A stretch of 64,000 bases of DNA from Doryteuthis pealeii (lineage: Eukaryota; Mollusca; Cephalopoda; Myopsida; Loliginidae): positions 75,409,569 to 75,473,568 of the forward strand of contig CM042150.1 in assembly GCA_023376005.1 (NCBI GenBank), written 5' to 3'. The notes beneath the pieces are model-generated. The model ran no database searches. It was given only the letters and a program-made list of their open reading frames with translations, and had not been told where the DNA came from. The first letter of the stretch is position 1. Each line of letters starts with the position of its first letter. The translations under genes were made by a program, and so were the position numbers. Positions 47,236 to 58,045 of the stretch are shown piece after piece.

Positions 47236-47605
47236 TTAACCGGTCTTATCAGTCATCGCCCCTGTGAGGTATTTCGCGCAGCATCCAGATTCCAGATGTA
47301 GGTTTTTGCTGGTCAGTCTACACTGGTATGTCCATGTGTAGGTACCCGCAAGGGAACGTCACTTATGAATTCGTCTTTTTTTCCAGCAGTTTCCAGCATG
47401 TCTTGTTCGTCATACTCGGGTGGTTTGTATAATAGGGGCGAGTGGTCGCACTCCTTTCTGCGGGGTGCTGTTACCAAGATTTGTTCAAGAAAGCATGCAC
47501 GATCCTTGTGTAGCTCGCACTGACACGGCTACAGCTTGGAACAATTTACGCTTTATTTTTTCAGTGAGATCATATTTCCATATGATTTAATAATCTGTCT
47601 ATTGA
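47236..47605 (-). pseudogene. LINE 3' fragment B7
   Basis: On the minus strand it runs from a CATATGGAAATATGATCTCA block, through TTCCAAGCTGTAGCCGTGTC, a deleted middle, GACGAACAAGACATGCTGGA, GGACATACCAGTGTAGACTG and CATCTGGAATCTGGATGCTG, to GATAAGACCGG. It is the same LINE family as B1-B6 with a large internal deletion near 47495 and several stops. A (TC)n tract follows at its 3' end. Confidence 0.7.
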
Positions 47606-47739
47606 GAACAAACTAATCTGCGAAAATAGCTTTTTAGTGATTTTATGGGAGAGCGACTTAAACGTACAAACATCGAGAACTTGACAAAGATAACCAACCC
47701 GAGCACTTTTGATCCTGTACATTTCCAATATCACAAAAA

Positions 47740-47968
47740 GGACCACATGACCTTTAGCACCCCTTTTTGATCTCGATTCAGAAACGTTTTTCATTTACAC
47801 GTCAATATCCGGTTGTTTGTTAACAGACGATTTTTAGAGTTTTTTTAAATTATAAAACTAACCCGAACCTCTAACCCGAACCCCTAACAAATAACCGGGT
47901 ATTGTAAATAAAAAAACATATCCTTCTGAATCGAGATCAAAAAGGGGTGCCTAAAAGTCATATGGTCC
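47740..47968. mobile_element. 229-bp MITE with 8-bp target-site duplication
   Basis: The 44-45 bp terminal inverted repeats (47740-47783 and 47924-47968) share CACCCCTTTTTGATCTCGAT and start with GGACCA. Weaker inverted similarity continues inward. Perfect direct repeats CACAAAAA flank the element at 47732-47739 and 47969-47976. An 8-bp duplication fits hAT, P or Merlin families; the GGACC terminus is not the usual hAT CAGGG or CAGTG. The centre carries three CTAACCCGAACC-like units. No coding capacity. Confidence 0.88.
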
Positions 47969-47976
47969 CACAAAAA

Positions 47977-48655
47977 TTAGCAACCAAACGCCGCTATACT
48001 ACATTGGCTCGTTAGGAAGTGTGGACAGGAAAAATTTCTACACATAGCTGATACAGCACAAAGAATGGGTGCTCGAATGAGGCTAACGCATCACGCAATC
48101 ATTTGAACAGCTAAATACTGTAGTTATTTACTAACTTTGCTTGGTATGGCACACAGGCCTCAGGTTGCGTACAGTGCCTACTGTTTGTAAGTGGACACAC
48201 ATTGAAGAAATAAAAAGGCTTATCACTGCTTAGCTTTGGATGTCTGACAGGAGAATTGCTAAATACAGTTGTCTCGGAGTACAGTATTGCTTCCTAATTA
48301 ATATTGTGTGTATTATTAATTTTGTGCGTATTAATTCTACTTTCTTATTCTGAAGAGCACGTTTTTATGAAACATGCTGTGGATATATTTATCGGTTACC
48401 CAAACTAGTATCACTACGAAGTAATGAGAAATCCCGTTGTTATGGTGACACGAGGAATTACTATTTTTTGTATCCTTATCAATTTTTGGGTAAAAAGTTT
48501 TCAACTTGAAACGATACCTTTACCAAGTTCCTCGTCGAGGAAGATGTGACACAAAGACAAGTTTTAAAGCATCTCTTTTTCCTTCTTTTGTACAGTAAAT
48601 TCACTGTATCAACAGATATGGTTGTTTTATTTTCCTTTCTTCAAAAGCGGTCGAC
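47977..48655. other. Non-coding stretch, nothing recognised
   Basis: No gene or named repeat recognised. Confidence 0.45.
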
Positions 48656-48905
48656 CGGCCGGGTTAGCTCAATCCGTAGAGCGTTCGGTTAGAAACCCCA
48701 AGGTTCCTGTTCGATACCGGTCCTCACCAATCGGCGTATGAGTAGCACAGGGATCTGTGCAGTAAAGTAAGGAACTGGTGGTAGGTGTGGCGCCCCACCT
48801 CAGGCACAGAAACAATCTCCTTGGTCTAGCGCTAGTGAAAAGGGGATAGACTCCCTCGCTGTCTGGCTGATACCGACTTTAGGCCACCCCGACGATTTTA
48901 CTTAC
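48656..48905 (+). repeat. SINE A, copy A5 (full-length)
   Basis: A well-preserved copy: GGGTTAGCTCAATCCGTAGA, TGTTCGATACCGGTCC, GCGTATGAGTAGCACAGGGA, CTCCTTGGTCTAGCGCTAGT, GCTGATACCGACTTTAGGCC and CCCCGACGATTTTACTTA. Confidence 0.9.
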
Positions 48906-48924
48906 TGACTTTCGGAGGTAAAAC

Positions 48925-49050
48925 TCACCACACTATTTCCCCATAATTTGAACGTGAAAAGATGAATCTATGCCTTTTCTCAATGGCTTTATCACGAAGT
49001 GAAATGCAAACAGACTCGTCCAAGCTTTTAAAGTTTAGTGTATAGAATTT
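48925..49050 (-). repeat. SINE D, copy D8 (partial)
   Basis: On the minus strand: GACGAGTCTGTTTGCATTTC, GAGAAAAGGCATAGATTCAT and GGGGAAATAGTGTGGTGAG. Confidence 0.6.
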
Positions 49051-49118
49051 ATAAGCAAATATAATAACTATTATAGAATCTATAAATTTACAATTATCTA
49101 AAAATATATATTAATCTA

Positions 49119-49377
49119 TCTATATATATATAAAGGGCAGTTGTGTGTATGTCCGGAGGAAACTATAAAAAAAAAATTAAATACAAAGTAAATATATATA
49201 CACATTCACTATCAACAGAGCTTGGTTTTTGTGCAAAAATAATGAACATTTTATTTATATCTGGGAAGATATTTGGGTGATTAAAACATATATCAATTAT
49301 GCAATCAATGGATCTGCGAGACTAACATTTTATTATCCCCCCCCTCTAACCAGGCAAGGTCGGGTAGCCGCTCCTAG
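49119..49377 (+). mobile_element. Helitron-like non-autonomous element J1
   Basis: It begins TCTATATATATA preceded by A and ends GGTAGCCGCTCCTAG followed by T. TC...CTRR ends inserted between A and T are the Helitron signature. A decayed hairpin-forming GGCAAGG-CGGG lies about 12-25 bp before CTAG, as in the widespread invertebrate elements ending CCCGGGCAACGCCGGGTA. No Rep/helicase is encoded. Confidence 0.55.
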
Positions 49378-50467
49378 TATTTTGTAATTCTATAATTCTG
49401 ATGTTATATATTCTGAGTAGTTAGAATAGATACTACACTTGGATCCTTTTATTTAACTAAACCCATCGCCTCACCTGCGTTATGTGTGTGGGGACTAAAC
49501 TAAAATTAAAAAAAAAAAAAAAAAAAAAAATCTCACATGAGCCCTCAGACAGGAAAAATCCTCCAGGCATGCGCAGGAAAAAGGCTCAACTTACGACGAC
49601 CAAGATAATCCCTCGGCCATTCGGACTCGGGCCTCAACTGGGATCAGACATTATTACTGGGCGGGAAGAAATTTCCTCTCCATAAGGTAGCTATAATTCA
49701 CAAATAAAGCCTGAATCATAAAGTACCTTTTGTCTTTGTCTCTTCTTTTCCTTCTTTCAATTCCTTTTCTGCTCTACCACCAAATATAATGGGGTTAAAA
49801 AGAAAACTTGTGAACACGCATCAGAAATAACCAGCGACCTTAAACCAAAATTAAAATCCTTAACACCCCACATGTGACACATGGTTTGTTTTAACAAGGG
49901 GTTTGATCCATGTACGCATGGATAAGATCAAAAATAGTCATCTGACTACTCGGAACCTCTTCCTCTGGTGCAACGGAGGAGGTGCTGCTACATGATTGGA
50001 ATTACTGAGACCAAGTTGGCCTCGTTTTACTTTCCTGATCAAAGATGAGAGCATAAACGAGGGAGAAGAATAGACACTATATTTTTATTCTACCACGAAG
50101 GCCGGTGAGCAAAGCTCTGATCCCATGGAGAACGCATAGGTACTACACACTGATCCTCAGTAGAAATATTGATCTATACGTAATCCCACAATTTTGACAG
50201 GAACTGTCAATACTGTAATAATGCAACAATCAAGTTTTTGTTCACAAATAAATTCAAGTAGTAAATGAAAATTAGCCGTGCGAAACTGTCGAAGAAACAG
50301 TAGGTCTGTCATAAGTGAATGGTCATGCAAAGTTGAATACAACCTGGTCAACATTGCAATGAAGAAAGACAAAGATTTTAGCGTTTACAGTCATATCCCG
50401 CTCTATGTCATGGGTGTAATACAGCTTGGTACTGTAAGTCACTTTAATTTTGCAACTTCAGTTGGAC
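49378..50467. other. Non-coding stretch, no gene seen
   Basis: A long A homopolymer at 49508-49530 and a GC-richer block at 49540-49690 are unclassified. No host exon recognised. Confidence 0.45.
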
Positions 50468-50615
50468 GTTCCATTGTGGTTTAATGGTTAGCAAGATAGT
50501 TTCGCAGATCCATTACTACTGAGTAATGAGATCGATCCTCGTTGGATACCCCGTACTTGTGGTCTTATGTCACATCCTACCCGAGGCGAACGGGTTGGAT
50601 ACATACTTCGCCCTA
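50468..50615 (+). repeat. SINE E, copy E1
   Basis: tRNA-like head CCATTGTGGTTTAATGGTTA with a B-box-like GAGATCGATCCTCG. The body is CTTGTGGTCTTATGTCACAT and the 3' end GGGTTGGATAC. The 3' half is shared with SINE D. Confidence 0.75.
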
Positions 50616-51576
50616 CGTCATTTATTGGTTCCAAAATCCGTGACGTAAACCGGATGCCATAGGGATCGAAAGCAACTGATTAAATCTGTTATACCTTGGA
50701 CCAACTCTGTATTTCCTATTCAAAATGAGTCTACTACTCATCTTTATGTTTTTCTTTCAGATTTCCTTCAAATCCCACAAACGAGATTACTGTTATCTGT
50801 ACCAACACCGCACACCCTTTCAAATATTAATCGATAAAAGGAAGACTACCGAATTAACTACTTCTAACCAATCTACGGACAACCTGAGGTCCTTTACGAC
50901 TTTGAGTGTGATGCATTTAATTTCTTGATTATACCAGCATAATAACATTTTATTTTATCAAAATCTTCTTTCGTTCATTCTTTTTCGCTCATTCACTCTC
51001 GATATCTCTCGATCGATGTTTGGAGCTTATAAATTAAAAAATATATATTTTTTGATGTTCTTTATGCTAAATATGATTTGCTATCTTTTTCTTTAAGCAG
51101 TGTAACCCGAATAAGGATGAATAATATCTCATGAGAACCCCCCCCCCCATCGCCTGTGGGAAGTTTGCACTTTGCCTTAAATTCTCCCAATTTAATAATC
51201 GCTTATAAGCATTTTTTAAAATCTATAAAATTCATTCGTGTGTTTGATTAGAATGCATTTGTCGATATAAAGGCTTAATGAGAAATAAAATTCTCGCTTT
51301 GTTTTGTGATATTCTTTTTTATTATTTGAAGTGAAATTTGTTGAAATATTTTAATGAGTCGAATTCAATTTAAAAACGAATTTTTCAAATGATTGCCTTT
51401 TGCAATAATTTGTACAATTTTGTCATTATGTATTAAGATCACGAACGAATTTCTGGTCAAAATCATTGACCATGAAAAACTATCAAGTTAGAGACTCAAA
51501 AGACAATGACGCATAATTTCAATGGAAGGAAGCCCATCGCATATTCTTGATTGTATTTTAAAGGACTTTTTCCAGA
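50616..51576. other. AT-rich stretch, no gene seen
   Basis: An open frame at 50725-50928 starts with a hydrophobic run but shows no domain and lies in AT-rich DNA, so it is not called. Confidence 0.45.
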
Positions 51577-51760
51577 TTTGGGGGAGTCCTCTTGGCGTAG
51601 TGGTTAACATGCTGGATTGTGACATCGTAGTAAGCGAGTTCGAACTCCAGTCGCACAATTAAGTTCACTTTCAGACTAATACCCCTAGGAAAAGTATGGA
51701 CCTCTTATTGAAATTTAGTAAGGGACTCGCTTCCGGTTACACCAGTAGCAGCCCTTAAGG
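51577..51760 (+). repeat. SINE H, copy H1
   Basis: tRNA-like head GGCGTAGTGGTTAACATGCT with a B-box-like GAGTTCGAACTCC, then TTCACTTTCAGACTAATACC. The same order occurs, split, at 60.08-60.56 kb. Confidence 0.7.
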
Positions 51761-52079
51761 GACAAACGTCGGGTTTCACCTATAAGCAATAGCAGCAGCT
51801 AGATCCCACCCCCTTATGGCCACGTGAGGTGCTTATAAAAGGGCTCGCCATTCCTCATTCGACCTCTTTCACACTTCACTCCCTTTAGGGGACACAAGCT
51901 GGCTCTACTAAAATAGTAAGCAGTTTAATAATAAAGGATTTTAGAAAATGATGAAATTTATTGGACAAGTTTAGCAAAATAGTCAGGTTGTGTTTCCACC
52001 AGGGCTTACCAATAACGTACTTAGTGTTCTGTTTTAATTCTTTTTGTTCATCGATCGATATCCGGTGTGTAGTAGTCAT
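51761..52079. other. GC-richer unclassified block, then AT-rich DNA
   Basis: 51780-51900 includes CACGTGAGGTGCTTATAAAA, a TATA-like motif near 51834, and may be an LTR fragment. No partner copy was found in the window. Confidence 0.35.
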
Positions 52080-52200
52080 TTACTTATCTTAATTTGGCAC
52101 AAGGTCTACAGTATGAGACACTCAGTGAGAATCAAACTTACAATTGTCAGCAAGCCTTTATTCTCTAATCATTACATCAAGAGAGGTACTATAAAAATTA
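52080..52200 (-). repeat. SINE E, copy E2 (partial)
   Basis: On the minus strand: tRNA-like CTTGATGTAATGATTAGAG, GTAAGTTTGATTCTCACTG and ACTGTAGACCTTGTGCCAAA. Confidence 0.6.
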
Positions 52201-52245
52201 AAATGGATTAACGGGTAGCAGTGAGAAAATGCGGGTTATGAGTTC

Positions 52246-53073
52246 AAGGAACGAGAGGTACAACGATATGAAATGCAACAGTTTTTAATACATATATATG
52301 CACATTAAAATGATACAATAAAGAGTAGAAAGTTCGTAGTTTTGTTCGGACAAGCAACCCGAGGTTTAATAAGAGTTCTTTTAAAGTTAGCGACACCTCT
52401 TTGTGAGGTATAGCCGTATGTTATTATTTTAGTTCTCAGCTCCTTAAGGTCTTAGCCGTAGTCATTAGTTTAGTTTAGTTTGGGTAATTGGTTACAGCAC
52501 CGTTCGAGGTAAGCCGTAATTAATTGGTTGTGGGTTTGTTTAAGTTGCAAAAAGTTTATTCCTGTTTACAACCTTTGGCTGCAATGGTATCAAAGGGATG
52601 GGCTTGTCCGAGGTTGCATTTATCTCGTCGGCTCCCTTAGTTGTTATCCTGGTGATTAAAGGTAATTGCTATCAGCCTTCATGGGTCAAAAGATAGCAAT
52701 CTCTCAAAGTCCAGAAGAAGGTTATAGATGAAGTCCGTCTTGGGTATTATTCTATCCGTAGTCCTAGTTCATAGAAAAAGGGGTACTTACCTTGTAGTAG
52801 TAGTCACTCAAGGGGGTGTAGGGGTGGAAGAGGTGTTAACCCCTTGATGGTCACAACTAAAAAGAGGATGCGGGCCAAAGCCAGCAGTCAGCCCTCAGAA
52901 AGGTTACAACTAAAAGAGGCAGAATCATTAATGACAAGGCGTTTTATAAAGATCACCACGTGACTACTAATGTTAGGGATGGCTGCTGCTGCTGTGTCGG
53001 TGACATTCGACCCCTGTCCCCTAGGGGCACAAGTGCCGGTGTTGTATGAAGATAATAACATAAAATTTCAATA
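52246..53073 (-). repeat. Dispersed repeat F, copy F2
   Basis: Reverse-orientation partner of F1 at 30.08-30.79 kb. It is about 125 bp longer, mainly from extra sequence around 52800-52900. It also keeps the splice-donor-like GGTAAG (minus strand, near 52795) and AATAAA (minus strand, near 52558). Confidence 0.75.
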
Positions 53074-53111
53074 GTACTCCAAATAATTTACTAAGCATAG
53101 CTTATTTGGAG

Positions 53112-53400
53112 CCTCTCCTATTGTTACGGTTATCGTCGTATGAAATGGACCCGGTGACTTGAGTTCTAATCCTGGATGATGATTTTTACCTTTAACACAG
53201 CGCTAATTCCCTTAGGAAACTATTCTTTCCCACCTAATTATCCATGGTTAAATAATACAGCAGACTGGGTTCTTTAAACTTGGCACGGCAAACAATCGAG
53301 AAAAAAAAAAAAGCTAAATTCAAACCAGCTTCGATTAAAAATGGACCTTGAATCACATCCTGTTTGTGTTGAAGCGGTTGGTAAATACATACTGAGTGTA
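53112..53400 (+). repeat. SINE D, copy D9
   Basis: Degenerate head GTTACGGTTATCGTCG, GAGTTCTAATCCTGG (B-box-like), then GTTAAATAATACAGCAGACT, AATTCAAACCAGCTTCG, TGAATCACATCCTG and the tail GGTTGGTAAATACATA. Two minus-strand family E copies follow directly. Confidence 0.75.
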
Positions 53401-53490
53401 GTCTTGTTTGGCAAGAGACTTGAAGTATAGAATATCCAGTAAGAATCGAACTCACTAGTAATAGTTTCCTAGCCTAACACGCCAGCAATT
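53401..53490 (-). repeat. SINE E, copy E3 (head)
   Basis: On the minus strand: GTGTGGTGTAATTGCTGGCG (A-box-like) and GTGAGTTCGATTCTTACTGG (B-box-like). Confidence 0.65.
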
Positions 53491-53499
53491 ACACCACAC

Positions 53500-53630
53500 A
53501 ACGCACCGTAAGCTTAGATTTAGCACAAGGTCATGAGTATGGGTCACCTAGGGACGATTGAACTCATTCTCAGTAGTAATTGATCTGCAATATTAGATTG
53601 CTAACCATTATACCACGACAAGGTGATTGT
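53500..53630 (-). repeat. SINE E, copy E4
   Basis: On the minus strand: TCGTGGTATAATGGTTAGCA, GATCAATTACTACTGAGAAT, GAGTTCAATCG-type box and CATACTCATGACCTTGTGC. Confidence 0.7.
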
Positions 53631-53808
53631 ATCCGGTTTGTAGCAACAGTATAAAAATTTCCACATACTGTGTTCATTTCAACGAAATGTACATTTAGTA
53701 CTCCTTTCATGTTAACAATAAACCTATTAGTTCCGTAACTTCTTTTATTTTTCCCCTCGTTATTTGTATTGTATTTAGGGATTAAGATGATAATATGACA
53801 ACATTTTT

Positions 53809-54290
53809 GCTACATTCTATCGGCCATTCAGCCGGCCCCTTTGCTTAACTTGACACCCCACGCCATTGCCTTTAACTGTTGAAACTTGCTACATTCTTTA
53901 GCTGTTCAGCCAACCTCTTTGCTTAACTCATCATCCCTACGTCAATACTTTTAGCGTTGATACTCAGACTAAACCACCATGCTAGTTTAACGGTTACCAG
54001 CCATGCCTTTTAGCGGCCGACACTTAGGCTATGTGGCCTAGTCTCCTTGTTTAACTTAAATACTCCTCGCCATTGTTTTATTTAACTGTTAGCATTTTAA
54101 AAGAGTTAATTTACTGTTTGTTTCTTCTTGTTATTCCTAGCTTATTTTACGTTTCAGCTTTTACCACTTCGTATTGTGAATAAACCTGTCTATGTACCCA
54201 CACGGTAGTTTTTCAGAGTCTTCACTGTTCGAGGGAGTTTACCTACACGCAAAAAGACTCAGTGGCAACACCTTCAGAAGGATAAGGGCT
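53809..54290 (+). repeat. Possible solo LTR with four degenerate tandem repeats
   Basis: Four units (starts about 53809, 53888, 53966, 54028; 62-79 bp) share a GCTA..(T/C)T..GCC pattern and TTGCTTAACT. AATAAA follows at about 54178, then AGAGTCTTCACTG and, further on, ACTCAGTGGCAACACC, where a CA|GTGG junction could be an LTR end next to a primer-binding site. No second LTR was found. Confidence 0.4.
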
Positions 54291-54937
54291 GTGTAATGTG
54301 GAGACGTGAAAAAAAAAAAAAAACAAAAAAAACATAAAAACAACCCAAAAAACCTTTGACGAAAAATCCTATCAATAAAAAGTGATCATTTTTTTCTTTG
54401 TTTGTTAAATCTTGGAAATAAAATTCAACTTCTATTTTTAATAAATTAACTTATGATATTTCTGTAGTATAATAAATGCATTAAAATGTAGTTCTTTTAC
54501 GATAGAGAGTATTTGGTAATGTTTTTATTTATTTATTTAAATATATGTGCTATAATAAAAAGAAATATAGTACAAAAATGTAAAACACAGCGAGACTATA
54601 AAGGAAAATACTTGATAAAAATATATGTTTGAATTTTGATACACGCAACCCAACAAGGATGAGGTAGAAGCCACAACGTGTGGACTGGTAAGAAATATCC
54701 CCGAGAATACGGTCTCTACTGTTGGTTATTTCATAAACAGTAGGACTCTTTATGCCATGGCAGTCGAGATATGCAAAAGTTTTATGTTGTATTGAGCGAA
54801 AGACAAGATTAAGAATGCTTCATCTAAAATATTATAAAAGGAATTCGTGGTCAATATGTGTAAAAAAAAGAATACCACTTTCTCATTAAAAATTATTTTA
54901 CTTGTATACCTACAGAAGAAGTGATATCAATATAACT

Positions 54938-54995
<58 letters not shown>

Positions 54996-55692
54996 TTCCT
55001 TCATTTGACAATCAGTTTGTGTGTTATTTCTTTGTGCAGAAAAAAAATGCAGAAGGTGATCTATGATCCTCCCTTTTTAAACCTTTGCCTCGATCTGTGT
55101 TTGAAGATGAGGAAAAAATGTTTAAAATGTGCGTTTTTTTATCTTCTCTTTTTGTTGCTGAGTGTTTCCTTTGATCGATATCGTTGAGAGAAATAAAAGA
55201 ACATAATGGCATTCACAAGATGGTTTTGTTTCCGGACAGAGTTTCTGCTTTTTTGAAGGCAAACCAAGCACGTTTATTGTAAATTGCCCTATTTTTTCCC
55301 CATTCTCCCTTTATTTTTTCTCCATTGTTTTCTTCTACATTCATGATTAAATCTATTTTTCAAGGTCTATGCTGGCTTCTTCTAAACTTTACTCTTGTCC
55401 AAGAATTTTTGTGCTTACCTATTTCGTTTATCTGGTAATTTGTACAGCCTATTCTTTCTATTCATCTACTTTCAGTCATTTTCTTATCCATCTCTTTTTC
55501 TTTTTTTTTAAATAGAATTTTTAATTGTTTTTCTTCTTCATCATTGCTTCCTTAAACCTTACTTTTCTTTTAAAGTACCTTTTTTTTTCCTATGATTCAT
55601 CCATCTTTTTCAAAAACTTCTACTCTAATATAAAGAATAAGAAAGTTCACACTGAACAATTAAAAAATGTTTTTCTAAACCAAGGATTATAG
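54291..55692. other. AT-rich stretch with (AT)n tract; no gene seen
   Basis: Pyrimidine-rich at 55300-55620. AT tract at 54941-54993. No recognised family. Confidence 0.45.
54941..54993. repeat. (AT)n microsatellite
   Basis: Uninterrupted AT tract. Confidence 0.95.
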
Positions 55693-55951
55693 GATTTTAT
55701 TATTTCTAATAAAACATTATACAATCAAAACAGATATTGCTACGTGTTATTCATTACCAAATTCTCCAATATTTAAACTCTGTAACTAAAAATGAATTTG
55801 TATGTATATATAAGTATTGTGAATACTGTTGGAATGTTACATGTTCATAGTTTTGGTCACAGATTTTCAATACTGTACAGTTTGAAAATAGATAATACCT
55901 AAAAATATCCGTTTTGACTATATGGTGTTCCATTTGAAATAATAAAATCAT
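55693..55951. mobile_element. MITE-like element, ~259 bp
   Basis: 55693-55738 and about 55907-55951 are inverted repeats: ATTTTATTATTTC at the left end, GAAATAATAAAAT at the right, and CAATCAAAACAGATAT opposite ATATCCGTTTTGACTA. The right-arm sequence recurs at 782-820 and 913-950. No coding capacity; target duplication unclear. SINE A6 begins directly at its right edge. Confidence 0.7.
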
Positions 55952-56197
55952 GGGGGCCGGTTTAGCTCAGTCGGTAGAATGTTCGGCTAGGAATCGCAAA
56001 GTTCTTGGTTCGATACTGGCCCCCGCCAACTCAGCGTATGAGAAACACAGGGATCTGTGCGGTAAAGTAAGGAGCTGATTGTAGGTGTGGCGCTCCACCT
56101 CAGACGCCAAAACAATCTCCTTGGTCTAGCGCTATTGAAAAGGGGATAGACTCCCTCGCTGACTGGCTGATACCGACTTTAGGCCGCCCCGACGACT
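55952..56197 (+). repeat. SINE A, copy A6 (full-length)
   Basis: Best-preserved head of the family: GGGCCGGTTTAGCTCAGTCG, GGTTCGATACTGGCC. The 3' end has GATACCGACTTTAGGCCGCC and CCGACGAC. Confidence 0.92.
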
Positions 56198-57119
56198 TTT
56201 TATCTTTGGTTGAAAAGAAAATTAAAAAAAATGTTATGATGAAATTCTTTATGGACGAAGATTTATATCTATTGAAGAAAAAGTTTATAAAAAAAGTTAA
56301 TATCTATACTAGTTGTGTTAACTGGCATGACTCAAGAAAAAAGGTAATTGAAAGCAAGAATGAACAAGTTTACTTTTGGAGATCATTGTAAATTTCTTTT
56401 TTTCTCTCCATTTGAATGAAAATAGTACATTTTATTTACAATATGACATTGAGTCGTATGTGTTGTCAGTAAATCTTATAGACTGAACTTTCTAATAGAA
56501 CATTGTATAATAACGATTTACTGTGCCTCTGAGTTACAAAAACAAGGAACAGTTCAAACCTGTTATGCCTGCCTAAATCCATTATCTCACTTGTTCATCG
56601 TTTTTGAATTCAGTCTCCTGAACTCAACCAAGGCTAGGGAACCCATTCGTTCCTGCTATTTACTCATAGCTGAGAAAGTAGAGATCAATTCATGTGTTTC
56701 TAAAGAATAGTAATTCAAAGAGTACACAAACTTTTCACTGCCAGATGAAACAATTCATATCTACAATGGTTTGATTGTCTAAGACAAGGAATGAAAACAT
56801 TTCTCTTACTTATTTCACTTATGCAATACACTGTTAGATTAAGAAAGGAAATAGAAACTTAATTATATGATATCTCATTGTTACCTGTACAGAGATAGGA
56901 AATTGAAAGTATTATCATCATTTGTTATCCAGTTGAAACTGAAGAAATCTTCATGTTATTTTCTTTATCTTTTCTTTATCTTTTTCCAATTCCTTTTTAT
57001 CTTTAGAAATAATCTTTTTGATTCCTTCTTTACTGAAAGTAACAAATTGAAATATTGTGTAAGACATTACAAAATTTGAACACATCTACAAAACAAAAAA
57101 GAAATGCAAAAAGAAAAAT
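56198..57119. other. AT-rich stretch with SINE D10
   Basis: Outside the D10 fragment at 56535-56715 nothing is recognised. Confidence 0.45.
56535..56715 (-). repeat. SINE D, copy D10 (partial)
   Basis: On the minus strand: CTTTAGAAACACATGAATTG, GAGTAAATAGCAGGAACGAA and GGAGACTGAATTCAAAAACG. Confidence 0.6.
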
Positions 57120-57124
57120 GTCCT

Positions 57125-57350
57125 GTCGGTGGGGCTTAGAATATGTTGATTGTATCCTCTGCAAAATTGTAAAAACCCCTCCACCTTAAAGGACACTAAA
57201 TTGCATCTGGTGGTCAGGCTCCACTTCTGAAGATCTGTGAATTCGGAGTACCCATTCATTGCCATTACTTCCAGGTCAACTTTGACACATGGTCCTATGT
57301 TGGTCACGGGACCAAATGTGGTACTATTACATACCCACATTGGCATTGCA
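57125..57350 (+). repeat. Dispersed repeat C, copy C8 (partial)
   Basis: Carries TTGCATCTGGTGGTCAGGCT, CATTGCCATTACTTCCAGGT and CAACTTTGAC. It breaks off at about 57350. A further C part with tail lies at 57880-58045, so one copy may have been split by the ~530 bp between. Confidence 0.6.
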
Positions 57351-57879
57351 TATATAATTGGTGAGAGAGTAAAGTTCTCAGATAAGAGAGTTCTTCAATG
57401 ATAGATAGAGATATTAGAGAGAGACAGATTAGAGACTTACTTGGAGAGGAGTTGGCCTTACTTTATTCCTTGTTGACATCTTTACTATTCTAGTTGCCAT
57501 ATTCCTGTCTAGTTGATTTCTTCCAAGGGCTTCTGTCTTGTTTAAATTAAATGAATTAACAAGACATTTTTTTGTTACTTGATCAAGTTTTTATTTTATT
57601 TTATGCCCATATTACAGCGTGGGGAGAATAGCCTCAGCACATCTCAACTCTTTGACGGCTGAGCTGAATCTCCAAACTCTCATCTCTCACTCATCCTTTG
57701 TCCCCTCACCACATACAATTTCTCGTCCAATCCAAACCATGCCAGGTGTCTATGCTGACATCATCATTCAAATTGTTCCATTCCAACACACACACCACCA
57801 CTCAAACTTTACCGTAACTAATCATGCTACTTCAGACCACCCTCATGGTTCCACCTTATGTCCATTGTGTAACAGTAGT

Positions 57880-58045
57880 ACCTGTTATGGTACTATCTAT
57901 AGGTTGTATTTGCTATGACTGTAAACAAAAAACCTCTTTAGAAACAACAATACAAAGAAATGTAAATATGAACGTGCAATGAATGGGATTCCCTCACATC
58001 TAGACATAAAATAACCCTAGATGGGTTGACATACCATTAAACTAT
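57880..58045 (+). repeat. Dispersed repeat C, copy C9 (3' end)
   Basis: Carries GTAGTACCTGTTATGGTACT, TTTAGAAACAACAATACAAA, AATGTAAATATGAACGTGCA and ACCCTAGATGGGTTGACATA. A second tail-like ATCCTAGAAGGGTTGACAT lies at about 58160. Confidence 0.7.

Noticed and set aside
47855..47900. Interstitial telomeric repeat
   Set aside because: CTAACCCGAACC units recur only about three times, do not match a clean TTAGGG array, and lie in the centre of a MITE.
50725..50928. Small secreted or membrane protein
   Set aside because: The N-terminus is hydrophobic but the rest is unstructured AT-rich translation, with no promoter or homology support.
53809..54100. CRISPR-like array from the four repeated units
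   Set aside because: Units are degenerate, 62-79 bp, without distinct spacers, in a eukaryotic repeat landscape.
55952..56030. tRNA gene
   Set aside because: A-box and B-box-like motifs are good, but the sequence is the head of SINE A, present in six copies with the same non-tRNA body. The same reasoning applies to the heads of D, E and H.
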